Source of the DNA: Blastococcus sp. TBT05-19
GTDB lineage: Bacteria; Actinomycetota; Actinomycetes; Mycobacteriales; Geodermatophilaceae
Direction: 5' to 3'
NCBI RefSeq assembly: GCF_003319095.1
Contig: NZ_QOHI01000001.1
Coordinates: 1,054,001 to 1,118,000 of the forward strand
DNA: 64,000 nt
Positions 26,924 to 34,431 of the stretch are shown here, one piece after another. The notes under the pieces were generated by a model that did no database searches, was not told the origin of the DNA, and saw nothing but the letters and a program-made list of their open reading frames with translations. Position 1 is the first letter of the stretch. Every line of letters begins with the position of its first letter. The position numbers were made by a program, and so were the translations under genes.

Positions 26924-27499
26924 ATGACGGCCATGACGCGCAGCTGGGCGGAGATGATGACCGGGATCGCCGAACGGCTCCGGGCCACCACCGGCGACGA
27001 CGTCGCGACCTGGAACGAGCGGGTGCGGGGCACCGGCCTGGAGACGGAACCGGAGCTACGGGCCTGGCTCGCCGAGCAGGGGATCAACGGCTACGCGCAG
27101 ATGATGCTGGTGATGGAGCGCTTCGGTTACCCCGACTTCCTCACCGCCTCCGCCGACGAGCTGGTCGACGCCCAGTACGCCGACCGTCCGGCCCTGCGCC
27201 CGGTGTACGACACCGTCGTCGCGGCCGCCCTGGCGCTCGGCGAGGTGCACGTGCAGGCGCGCAAGGGGTACGTGCCGCTGGTCGGACCCCGGCGAACCTT
27301 CGCCGTCCTCCAGGCCTCCACGAAGGGCCGGGTCGACCTCGGGCTGCGGCTCGAGGACCGGGAGCCGGGCGGCCGGCTGCTGCCCGCGCGCAGCGTCGGC
27401 AACCGCGACTGCGCCGTCCGGGTGGCCCTGACCTCGGTGGACGACGTCGACGACGAGGTGCGCGATCTGCTGGCGGAGGCGTACCGCGAGAACCTCTGA
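26924..27499 (+). CDS. DUF4287/DUF5655 domain protein
   Basis: This protein of about 191 residues has an N-terminal DUF4287-like helical part (WAEMMTGIAERLRATTGDDV, then GINGYAQMMLVMERFGYPDF) and a C-terminal DUF5655-like part (DTVVAAALALGEVHVQARKG, then YVPLVGPRRTFAVLQASTKG). Such proteins are widespread and uncharacterised. ATG 26924 and ATG 26933 are both possible starts. Confidence 0.78.
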   Translation: MTAMTRSWAEMMTGIAERLRATTGDDVATWNERVRGTGLETEPELRAWLAEQGINGYAQMMLVMERFGYPDFLTASADELVDAQYADRPALRPVYDTVVAAALALGEVHVQARKGYVPLVGPRRTFAVLQASTKGRVDLGLRLEDREPGGRLLPARSVGNRDCAVRVALTSVDDVDDEVRDLLAEAYRENL

Positions 27500-27528
27500 G
27501 GCCCGCCGCCCTGTGACATGGTGCGCCG

Positions 27529-27951
27529 ATGGACCCGGAGCAGCGGCCGATCGGCTGGTGGGTGAAACGGCTGGACACCCTGCTGGACGAGGCAGTCGAC
27601 GCCGTCGTCGAGGGGGAGAAGCTGAGCCGCCGGCACTGGCAGGTGCTGCACTCGCTGGCGGAGGGACCGGTCCGGGATCCCGCGCTGCACGCCGCCCTGC
27701 AGGACTTCGGGAGCCCCGGTGACCTCGCGGTGGTGGTCGCCGACCTGATCGGCCGGGGCTGGGTGGTGTCGGGGCACGGCGGGGTGACGCTGACCGCCGA
27801 CGGCGCCCTCGCGCACGACCGGGTGGAGCGCGCCGTGGGGCGGATCCGCCGGCACGTCGCCGACGGGCTGTCCCGGCAGGAGTACGAGCGCACGATCCTC
27901 GTGCTCAACCGCATGGTGGAGAACGTCGAGCGCGCGCTCGGCCGCCGCTGA
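27529..27951 (+). CDS. MarR-like winged-helix protein
   Basis: This 140-residue protein shows a winged-helix pattern: SRRHWQVLHSLAEGPV (around 37-52), VVADLIGRGWVVSGHGGVTL then TADGALAHDRVERAV (around 75-110), and a C-terminal dimerisation helix (EYERTILVLNRMVENVERAL). The Trp in HWQVLHSL and the wing LTADG are typical of MarR relatives. It is probably a transcriptional regulator with an unknown ligand and targets. It starts 29 bp after the DUF5655 gene on the same strand. Confidence 0.75.
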   Translation: MDPEQRPIGWWVKRLDTLLDEAVDAVVEGEKLSRRHWQVLHSLAEGPVRDPALHAALQDFGSPGDLAVVVADLIGRGWVVSGHGGVTLTADGALAHDRVERAVGRIRRHVADGLSRQEYERTILVLNRMVENVERALGRR

Positions 27952-28020
27952 GCGGATCGCGCTCCTCCGCTCGCTAGGGTCGGACGTTTCCCAGGACCAC
28001 CGAGGAACGGAGACCTCCCC

Positions 28021-29631
28021 GTGCGCTCCCGCACGTTGCCGCTCGTGCTCACCGCCGGCCTGCTGGCCGGGTGCACCGGTACCGACGACGGCTCCGGGGG
28101 CGACGGCGCGACCGTCACCCTCTCCGCCCCCGGCGAGCAGCTCACGCTGGTGGCCGACGAGGACCCGGCGGCCGCCTCGGTCAGCACGAGCCGCGCCCTC
28201 TTCGAGCGGTCCGGCGTCGCCGTCGTCGCCGACGCCGACGACCGGGCGGGCACGCTGCTGGGCTCCTCGGCCGCCGTGGGTCTCGGCGTCCCGCTGCTCG
28301 TCGTGGGAGCGGACGCCGAGCCGCTGACCGCCGAGCTCGAGCGCCTCGGCGCGACGCACGTGCTCGCCGTCGGAGAGGTGGAGTTGACCGCGGAGGAGCG
28401 CGAGGTCCTCGCCGTCCCGGCGAGCGCCGAGGCCGTGGAGCAGGCGACCGGCCTGGAGTTCGCCGGCGACGAGGAGGTGCCGGCCGACGGCGACGCGCCG
28501 GCCGTGGCCGGTCTGACCGGGGATCCCGTCGTCGCGCTGCGGGGCGAGGAGCCGGCGCCGGGTGGGTCGGTGGACGGGTCGCTGCCCCCGGTCGAGCGTG
28601 CCGACCCGCTGGAGGACGTGCTCGTGCTGGCGACCGGTGAGTCGGTCGCGGGCATCGCGACGGCGCGGGCGGCGGGAGCGCAGGTGGTCCTCACCGGCAC
28701 CACCGACCCGCGGGCGTCGGCGGACGTCGTGAGCGCGCTGGCAGAGGCGCCGAACGCGTCCGTCGTCGCGCTCGGCGCCGGCTTCGCCGCCGAGGAGGGC
28801 CTGGACTGGAAGACGGCGACCGCCGCGACGGGGGAGCAGCTGCCCGGCGGCGGGCAGACGCTGTTCCCCGGCCGGCTGATCGTGGCGCTCTACGGCCACC
28901 CGGGGACGTCGTCGCTCGGACTGCTGGGGGAGCAGGACCTCGACGGCGCCATCACGCGGGCGCAGGAGGTGGCCGCCCCGTACGAGGAGGTCGTGGACAC
29001 CCCCGTGGTGCCGGCGTTCGAGGTCATCGCGACCGTGGCGTCCTCCAGCGCGGGGGAGGACGGCGACTACTCCTACGAGGCGCCGGTCGAGCAGCTGCGC
29101 CCGTGGGTCGAGGCCGCGGGCGAGGCGGGGCTGTACGTCGTCCTCGACCTGCAGCCCGGGCGCACCGACTTCCTCACCCAGGCGAAGCGCTACCAGGAGC
29201 TGCTGGAACTGCCGCACGTCGGGCTGGCGCTCGACCCGGAGTGGCGGCTCCGGGCCGATCAGGTGCACCTCACCGAGATCGGTCAGGTCGGCGTGGACGA
29301 GGTCAACCAGGTGATCACCTGGCTCGCCGACCTGACGCGGGAGAACGCGCTGCCGCAGAAGCTGCTGGTCCTGCACCAGTTCCAGCTGCGCATGCTGCCG
29401 GGCCGGGAGAGCGTCGACCTGACCCGCGACGAGCTCGCGGTGATGATCCACGCGGACGGCCAGGGAGCGCCGGGGGACAAGCTGGCCACCTGGGCGGCGC
29501 TGCGGGCCGGGGCCCAGCCGGAGCTGGCCTGGGGCTGGAAGAACTTCATCGACGAGGACCTCCCCATGCTCTCGCCGGCGGAGACGATCGCCCGGGTCTC
29601 CCCGACGCCGCAGCTGATCAGCTACCAGTAG
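28021..29631 (+). CDS. Secreted lipoprotein of unknown function
   Basis: This 536-residue protein has a lipoprotein signal peptide ending in the lipobox LLAGC (Cys around residue 18), followed by a Gly/Asp linker. Residues 35-260 contain repeated alpha/beta units such as VLAVGEVELTAEE and VVLTGTTDPRASADVVSALAE, which resemble cell-wall-binding repeat 2-like modules. The C-terminal half (LIVALYGHPGTSSLGLLG, VLDLQPGRTDFLTQAKRYQE, LALDPEWRL) looks like a TIM-barrel, glycoside-hydrolase-like region. It should sit on the outer face of the membrane. The catalytic role is not established. Start is GTG 28021. Confidence 0.78.
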   Translation: MRSRTLPLVLTAGLLAGCTGTDDGSGGDGATVTLSAPGEQLTLVADEDPAAASVSTSRALFERSGVAVVADADDRAGTLLGSSAAVGLGVPLLVVGADAEPLTAELERLGATHVLAVGEVELTAEEREVLAVPASAEAVEQATGLEFAGDEEVPADGDAPAVAGLTGDPVVALRGEEPAPGGSVDGSLPPVERADPLEDVLVLATGESVAGIATARAAGAQVVLTGTTDPRASADVVSALAEAPNASVVALGAGFAAEEGLDWKTATAATGEQLPGGGQTLFPGRLIVALYGHPGTSSLGLLGEQDLDGAITRAQEVAAPYEEVVDTPVVPAFEVIATVASSSAGEDGDYSYEAPVEQLRPWVEAAGEAGLYVVLDLQPGRTDFLTQAKRYQELLELPHVGLALDPEWRLRADQVHLTEIGQVGVDEVNQVITWLADLTRENALPQKLLVLHQFQLRMLPGRESVDLTRDELAVMIHADGQGAPGDKLATWAALRAGAQPELAWGWKNFIDEDLPMLSPAETIARVSPTPQLISYQ

Positions 29632-29704
29632 CCCTCGACCTCTCCCGTTCCGTCGGTGGGCTGTGGTGTGCTGATCGGCACATCGACCCCGGAGGTGCTT
29701 CCAG

Positions 29705-30685
29705 GTGACCAGCGTCGCGCTCGGCCCCATCGACCAGCTGGACCCGCGGCTGCTCGAGCACCGCCGGGAGCTCACCGGGTACTGCTACCGCATGCTCGGC
29801 TCGGTCTTCGACGCCGAGGACGCCGTGCAGGAGACGATGGTCCGCGCCTGGCGGGGGATCGCCGACTTCGAGGGCCGGTCGGCGCTGCGCTCCTGGCTGT
29901 ACCGCATCGCGACGAACGTCTGCCTGGACTCCCTCAACGGCCGGCAGCGCCGCGCGCTGCCCATGGACCTCTCCGGCTCGCCCTACCCGCCGGTCGAGGC
30001 CTCGCTGGCCGGCCGCCTGCCGGCCTCGGCGTGGGTGGAGCCGGTGCTCGACCGGCAGGTCATCCCCGAGGACGGCGACCCGGCCGAGCAGGCCGTGGCC
30101 AAGGAGTCGGTGCGGCTGGCCTTCGTCGCGGCGCTCCAGCACCTGCCCCCGCGCCAGCGGGCGGTGCTGATCCTGCGCGAGGTGCTGCGCTGGAAGGCCG
30201 AGGAGGTCGCCCAGCTGCTCGACACCACCGTCGCGTCGGTGAACAGCGCGCTGCAGCGCGCCCGGGCCACGCTGGCCGACCTCGACGGCCGGCCCGCGCC
30301 ACGTTCGCTGGACTCCGACGACCGCGCGCTGCTGGCCCGCTACCTCGACGCCTTCGAGCGCTACGACATCGACGCGTTCGTGCAGCTGCTGCACGAGGAC
30401 GCGACCCAGCACATGCCGCCGTTCGAGATGTGGCTGAAGGGTCGTCAGGACATCGGCACCTGGATGCTCGGGCCGGGCGCCGGCTGCAAGGGCTCGAAGC
30501 TGCTCCAGACCTCGGCCAACGGAACCCCGGCGGTGGCGCAGTACCGCCCCGCGGAGGGCGGTGGTCACGTGCCGTGGGGTCTGCACGTGCTGGAGATCGA
30601 GGACGGCCGGATCGCCCACATCTCCAGCTTCCTGAACCTCGACTGCGAGCTGTTCGCCGCGCTGGGCCTGCCGACGGAGATGTGA
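29705..30685 (+). CDS. ECF RNA polymerase sigma factor with C-terminal SnoaL-like domain (SigG/SigJ type)
   Basis: This 326-residue extracytoplasmic-function sigma factor has region 2 at about residues 20-90 (YCYRMLGSVFDAEDAVQETM, then RSWLYRIATNVCLDSL) and region 4 at about 135-190 (LPPRQRAVLILREVLRWKAE, then EVAQLLDTTVASVNSALQRA). The C-terminal SnoaL_2/NTF2-like domain (around 205-320) includes RYLDAFERYDIDAFVQLLHE. In this ECF group the fused domain modulates sigma activity in place of a separate anti-sigma factor. No anti-sigma gene is adjacent, which agrees. Start is GTG 29705 with GGAGGTG upstream (29691-29697). Confidence 0.9.
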   Translation: MTSVALGPIDQLDPRLLEHRRELTGYCYRMLGSVFDAEDAVQETMVRAWRGIADFEGRSALRSWLYRIATNVCLDSLNGRQRRALPMDLSGSPYPPVEASLAGRLPASAWVEPVLDRQVIPEDGDPAEQAVAKESVRLAFVAALQHLPPRQRAVLILREVLRWKAEEVAQLLDTTVASVNSALQRARATLADLDGRPAPRSLDSDDRALLARYLDAFERYDIDAFVQLLHEDATQHMPPFEMWLKGRQDIGTWMLGPGAGCKGSKLLQTSANGTPAVAQYRPAEGGGHVPWGLHVLEIEDGRIAHISSFLNLDCELFAALGLPTEM

Positions 30686-31031
30686 CCGGCGGGGTCCGGG
30701 CGGCTCCGCGCCGACCCTCCTCGACCGCCTCGAGACGTCGGGGAAGCCGTCGCCCACCGGCGGCCGCGAGCGTCAGCCACGGGGAGATCGCGACGAAGGC
30801 CCGGCAGTGCCGGTCCAGCCGGTGGTCTCCGTCGTCCAGCGCGGGGGTTCGGTATCCGGCGACGGCGTCAGGTGCGCTCACCCGCTGACCGCAGAGGCCG
30901 CCGACGACGGGTCCGGGGAGCCGGGATCCGTCGCGCCACGCCGTGTGGCCCTTGACACATTCCGGACGCCAGTAGTCAAATCCTCAACTACCCCCGCGAG
31001 CCCGACCGCGCCGGTTCCACGAGAGGACGAC
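30686..31031. other. Gene-free spacer upstream of the FAD monooxygenase
   Basis: These 346 bp lie between the sigma factor stop and the monooxygenase start. No convincing coding sequence is seen. The right half is less G+C-rich and contains the candidate promoter at 30952-30981 and a TCAAATCCTCAACT stretch, as expected of a regulatory region. Confidence 0.45.
30952..30981 (+). promoter_or_regulatory. Candidate promoter for the FAD monooxygenase
   Basis: TTGACA (30952-30957) is a perfect -35 hexamer. An 18-bp spacer leads to TCAAAT (30976-30981) as a poor -10. It lies about 50 bp upstream of ATG 31032. This is a pattern match only. Confidence 0.35.
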
Positions 31032-34000
31032 ATGACCGTTCCGCCCACGCCCCCGAGCGCCGCCGTCACGACCGATGTGCTGGTGGTGGGGTCCGGTCCG
31101 GCCGGCGCCTCCGCCGTCCTCTTCCTGGCCACCTACGGCACCTCCGCGCTCCTGATCACCAAGTACTCCCGCCTGTCCGACACCCCCCGCGCGCACATCA
31201 CCAACCAGCGCACCATGGAGGCGATGCGGGACATGGGCCTGGAGGACCGGCTCATGCGCGAGGCGACCCCCTGGGAGTACATGGGGAACACGACGTTCTG
31301 CACCAGCCTGGCCGGTGAGGAGCTCGGCCGGATCCCCTCCTGGGGCACCGACACCGTGCGGCACGCCGACTACGAGCTGCAGAGCCCGTGCACGATGCTC
31401 GACGCCCCGCAGACGATCACCGAGCCCGTCCTGATCCAGGCCGCCCAGGAGCGCGGTGCGCAGGTGCGGTTCGACACCGAGTACGTCACCCACGTGCAGG
31501 ACGACGAGGGCGTGAGCACCACCGTCCGCGACCGGCTCACCGGTGCCGAGTACGTCGTCCGGTCGAAGTACCTGGTCGGCGCGGACGGCGCCCGCAGCAG
31601 GGTCGCCGCCGACCTGGACCTGCCCTTCGAGGGTCCCGGCGCCGTGGGCGGGGCGCTGAGCATCGTGTTCGAGGCCGACCTCTCCCGGTTCGTCGCCCAC
31701 CGGCCCTCGGTCCTCTACTGGATGCTGCAGCCGGGCGCCGAGAAGGAGGGCGTCGGGCTGGGCGTGCTGCGCATGATCAAGCCCTGGACCGAGTGGATGC
31801 TCATGTGGGGCTACGAGGTCGCCGCCGGGCCGCCGGAGCTCACCGACGACGTCGTCCGGGAGCTGGCGGTCGCGCTCGTCGGGACCGACGACTTCGAGAT
31901 GCAGGTGAAGTCCCGCTCGCCGTGGACCGTCAACCACCACTTCGCGACGACGATCTCCCGCGGGCGGGTCTTCTGCGCCGGCGACGCGATCCACCGCCAC
32001 CCGCCGACGAACGGGCTCGGCTCCAACACCTCCATCCAGGACTCCTACAACCTGGCCTGGAAGCTCGCCGCCGTGATCTCCGGGGCGGCCTCCCCGGCGC
32101 TCCTGGAGACCTACGACGCCGAGCGGGCACCGGTCGCCCGCCAGGTCGTCGAGCGGGCCAACCAGAGCATCGCCGACACCGGGAAGATCATCACCGCGCT
32201 CGACCTGACCGACACCACCGACGTCGACAAGCTCGAGGCCCAGCTCGCGCTGCGCAAGGCTCCGGGTCCGGAGGGCGAGAAGGTGCGGGCGGCGCTGCGG
32301 GAGGCGATCGCCTACAAGGCCTACGAGTTCGACGCCCACGGCGTCGAGCACAACCACCGGTACGCGTCGTCCGCGGTCCTCGGCGACGGGACGCCCATGC
32401 CGGAGTTCCGCCGCGACCCCGAGCTGTACGCCCAGCCCACGACCTGGCCCGGGGCCAATATCCCGCACACGTGGGTGACGCGTGAGGGCCACCGGGTGTC
32501 GACCCTCGACCTGGTCGGGCGCGGCCGGTTCGCCGTGGTCACCGGCATCGGGGGAGAGGCGTGGCTCGAGGCGGCGCAGGTTCTCGGGCCGGAGCTCGGG
32601 CTGACCATCACCCCCGTCGCGATCGGCCCCGGGCAGGAGTTCGAGGACCCGTACGGCACCTGGGCCGAGCTCAGCGAGATCGACGACGGCGGCGTCCTGC
32701 TGGTGCGCCCCGACATGGTCGTCGCCGCTCGCTCCGCGTCGGCGCCGTCCTCACCGCAGGCGGCGAGCGACTGGCTGCGGAACGCGCTGGTCACCGTCCT
32801 CCACCGCGCGGCCGGCCGCGGTGCCCTCCGCTGTCGGGTCGTCCGGCGGGTGCACGGCGGGACCGCTCACGTCGCAGTGCAGGCACCGCTCGACCGGGAC
32901 CCGCCCGGTCTCCGCCGGCGCCTCGGCGCCCAGGGGACGCCGCACGAACGCGAAGGACACCAGGGCACCGGCGACCAGGAGCCCCGCCAGGATCAGCACC
33001 GCGGTGCGGAAGCCGGCGCCGAAGGCTGCCGGGTCGGTGTAGTCCTCGCCGCCCAGACCGGCGGCGACCGGGACGACCGCCACCGCGAGCAGCCCGGCGG
33101 CCCGGGCCACGGCGTTGTTCACGCCCGACGCCACCCCGGCGTACCGGTCCTCGGCGGAGTCCAGCACCGTCGCGGTCAGCGGGGCGACCAGCAGGGTGAG
33201 GCCCGCCCCGAACAGGGTCACCGCGGGCAGGACGTCGCGCAGGTAGGAGGCCTCCGGGCCGATCCGGAGCATGAGCAGCACCCCGCCGGCGGCCACGAGC
33301 GGCCCCGCGGTGAGCAGGAGGCGCGGCCCGATCCGCTGGGCCAGCGCGCCCACCCGGGCGGAGAACAGGAGCATCAGCACCGTGAGGGGGAGCAGCGCGG
33401 TGCCGGCCGTCAGCGGGCTGAACCCGGCGACCACTTGCAGCTGCAGGACCAGCAGCACGAAGAGCGCGCCCAACGCGGCGTAGACGAACAAGGTCGTGGC
33501 GTTGGCGGCGCTGAACTGCCGGTCGGCGAACAGCTCCGGAGGCACCAGGGGGTGCCGGGAGCGCCGCTCCACCGCGACGAACGCGGCCAGGGCGAGGACG
33601 CCGACGGCGGCGCCCAGCCACACCGCCGCCCCCGCCCCCCGCTCCCCGGCGGCGGTGAGGGCGTAGGTCAGCGCGCCGAGCCCGACGACGACCAGCCCCG
33701 TCCCGGCCCAGTCCAGCCGGGGCGCGGCGGCCGGGTCCCGGGACTCGGGCACGTGCCGGGCCGCGACGGCGAGGACCAGGGCGGCCAGCGGCAGGTTGAC
33801 CAGGAAGACCGCGCGCCAGCTCCACTCCACCAGCCACCCGCCGACGAAGGGCCCGACGGCGGCCGCGACACCGGAGAGCCCGGACCACGCGCCGACCGCC
33901 GCGGCGCGGTCGGGCCCGGAGAAGGACGCCGACAGGATGGCCAGGCTGCCCGGGGTGAGCAGTGCTCCGCCGACGCCCTGGAGGGCGCGCGCGGCCACCA

Positions 34001-34037
34001 GCGTGTCGATGTCGGGAGCCAGGCCGCACAGCGCTGA
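31032..34037 (+). CDS. FAD-dependent monooxygenase (phenol hydroxylase type) with run-on C-terminus
   Basis: The first ~590 codons encode an aromatic-ring hydroxylase of the PHBH/TfdB type. The FAD motif is VLVVGSGPAGASAVLFLATYG without its first V (around residue 17); the DG motif is KYLVGADGARSRVA (around 180), and the GD motif is VFCAGDAIHRHPPTNGLGS (around 315), then NTSIQDSYNLAWKLA. Family similarity ends near NALVTVLHRAAG (about 32800), where a stop is expected. Instead the frame runs 410 more codons, antisense to the MFS gene, to TGA 34035-34037. The tail is Arg/Gln/Gly-rich and has the character of an antisense shadow. Either the stop was lost by a deletion joining two convergent genes, or a base error hides it. 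The substrate is probably a phenolic compound. Confidence 0.75.
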   Translation: MTVPPTPPSAAVTTDVLVVGSGPAGASAVLFLATYGTSALLITKYSRLSDTPRAHITNQRTMEAMRDMGLEDRLMREATPWEYMGNTTFCTSLAGEELGRIPSWGTDTVRHADYELQSPCTMLDAPQTITEPVLIQAAQERGAQVRFDTEYVTHVQDDEGVSTTVRDRLTGAEYVVRSKYLVGADGARSRVAADLDLPFEGPGAVGGALSIVFEADLSRFVAHRPSVLYWMLQPGAEKEGVGLGVLRMIKPWTEWMLMWGYEVAAGPPELTDDVVRELAVALVGTDDFEMQVKSRSPWTVNHHFATTISRGRVFCAGDAIHRHPPTNGLGSNTSIQDSYNLAWKLAAVISGAASPALLETYDAERAPVARQVVERANQSIADTGKIITALDLTDTTDVDKLEAQLALRKAPGPEGEKVRAALREAIAYKAYEFDAHGVEHNHRYASSAVLGDGTPMPEFRRDPELYAQPTTWPGANIPHTWVTREGHRVSTLDLVGRGRFAVVTGIGGEAWLEAAQVLGPELGLTITPVAIGPGQEFEDPYGTWAELSEIDDGGVLLVRPDMVVAARSASAPSSPQAASDWLRNALVTVLHRAAGRGALRCRVVRRVHGGTAHVAVQAPLDRDPPGLRRRLGAQGTPHEREGHQGTGDQEPRQDQHRGAEAGAEGCRVGVVLAAQTGGDRDDRHREQPGGPGHGVVHARRHPGVPVLGGVQHRRGQRGDQQGEARPEQGHRGQDVAQVGGLRADPEHEQHPAGGHERPRGEQEARPDPLGQRAHPGGEQEHQHREGEQRGAGRQRAEPGDHLQLQDQQHEERAQRGVDEQGRGVGGAELPVGEQLRRHQGVPGAPLHRDERGQGEDADGGAQPHRRPRPPLPGGGEGVGQRAEPDDDQPRPGPVQPGRGGRVPGLGHVPGRDGEDQGGQRQVDQEDRAPAPLHQPPADEGPDGGRDTGEPGPRADRRGAVGPGEGRRQDGQAARGEQCSADALEGARGHQRVDVGSQAAQR

Positions 34038-34322
34038 GGCGGCGGCGAACCAGCACACGCCGACGATGAAGACCCGGCGTCGGCCGAACCGGTCGCTGAG
34101 CGATCCGCCGAGCAGGATCAGCGCGGCGAGGGTCAGCGTGTAGGCGTTGACCGTCCACTGCAGACCGGAGAAGTCGGCGTCGAGGTCCGCGCCGATGCGC
34201 TCCAGGGCCACGTTCACCACGGTCGCGTCGAGCAGGGCCACGCCCGAGCCGAGAACGGTGGCGAGCAGCACCCACCGGGCCTGTGCCGTGCCCATGCGCA
34301 GCCCCGCGGGAGGAGCGGTCAT
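32751..34322 (-). CDS. MFS drug-efflux transporter (DHA2/EmrB type, 14 TM)
   Basis: This protein of about 523 residues has fourteen hydrophobic segments. The DHA2 signatures are GSGVALLDATVVNVALERIG (TM1), QWTVNAYTLTLAALILLGGS (TM2), LSDRFGRRRVF (motif A), and GVGGALLTPGSLAILSASF (motif C region). It exports small molecules by proton antiport. ATG 34322 has a strong ribosome site. The C-terminus (CLHCDVSGP) would normally end soon after; about 35 extra residues here are antisense to the monooxygenase 3' end, mirroring the run-on of that gene. It is divergent from the antiporter at 34432. Confidence 0.9.
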   Translation of the reverse strand: MTAPPAGLRMGTAQARWVLLATVLGSGVALLDATVVNVALERIGADLDADFSGLQWTVNAYTLTLAALILLGGSLSDRFGRRRVFIVGVCWFAAASALCGLAPDIDTLVAARALQGVGGALLTPGSLAILSASFSGPDRAAAVGAWSGLSGVAAAVGPFVGGWLVEWSWRAVFLVNLPLAALVLAVAARHVPESRDPAAAPRLDWAGTGLVVVGLGALTYALTAAGERGAGAAVWLGAAVGVLALAAFVAVERRSRHPLVPPELFADRQFSAANATTLFVYAALGALFVLLVLQLQVVAGFSPLTAGTALLPLTVLMLLFSARVGALAQRIGPRLLLTAGPLVAAGGVLLMLRIGPEASYLRDVLPAVTLFGAGLTLLVAPLTATVLDSAEDRYAGVASGVNNAVARAAGLLAVAVVPVAAGLGGEDYTDPAAFGAGFRTAVLILAGLLVAGALVSFAFVRRPLGAEAPAETGRVPVERCLHCDVSGPAVHPPDDPTAEGTAAGRAVEDGDQRVPQPVARRLR

Positions 34323-34328
34323 GCCCGT

Positions 34329-34336
34329 ACCTCCTC
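34329..34336 (-). promoter_or_regulatory. Shine-Dalgarno site fixing the DHA2 transporter start
   Basis: On the minus strand, GAGGAGGT lies 6 nt before ATG 34322. It decides against the longer in-frame starts up to 34469. Confidence 0.75.
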
Positions 34337-34431
34337 GGCCGGTCCCCGACAGCCTGGTCGTGCTGCCATCCGCGGTCAACGCGCGCCGCGAGCGGGGATT
34401 CCCAGGGGCGGGCCGCGGTGGTGCGGCGAGC

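Noticed and set aside
27127-29775. 882-codon minus-strand frame opposite the DUF5655, MarR-like and lipoprotein genes
   Set aside because: It spans three real genes on the other strand and shows only shadow-type composition.
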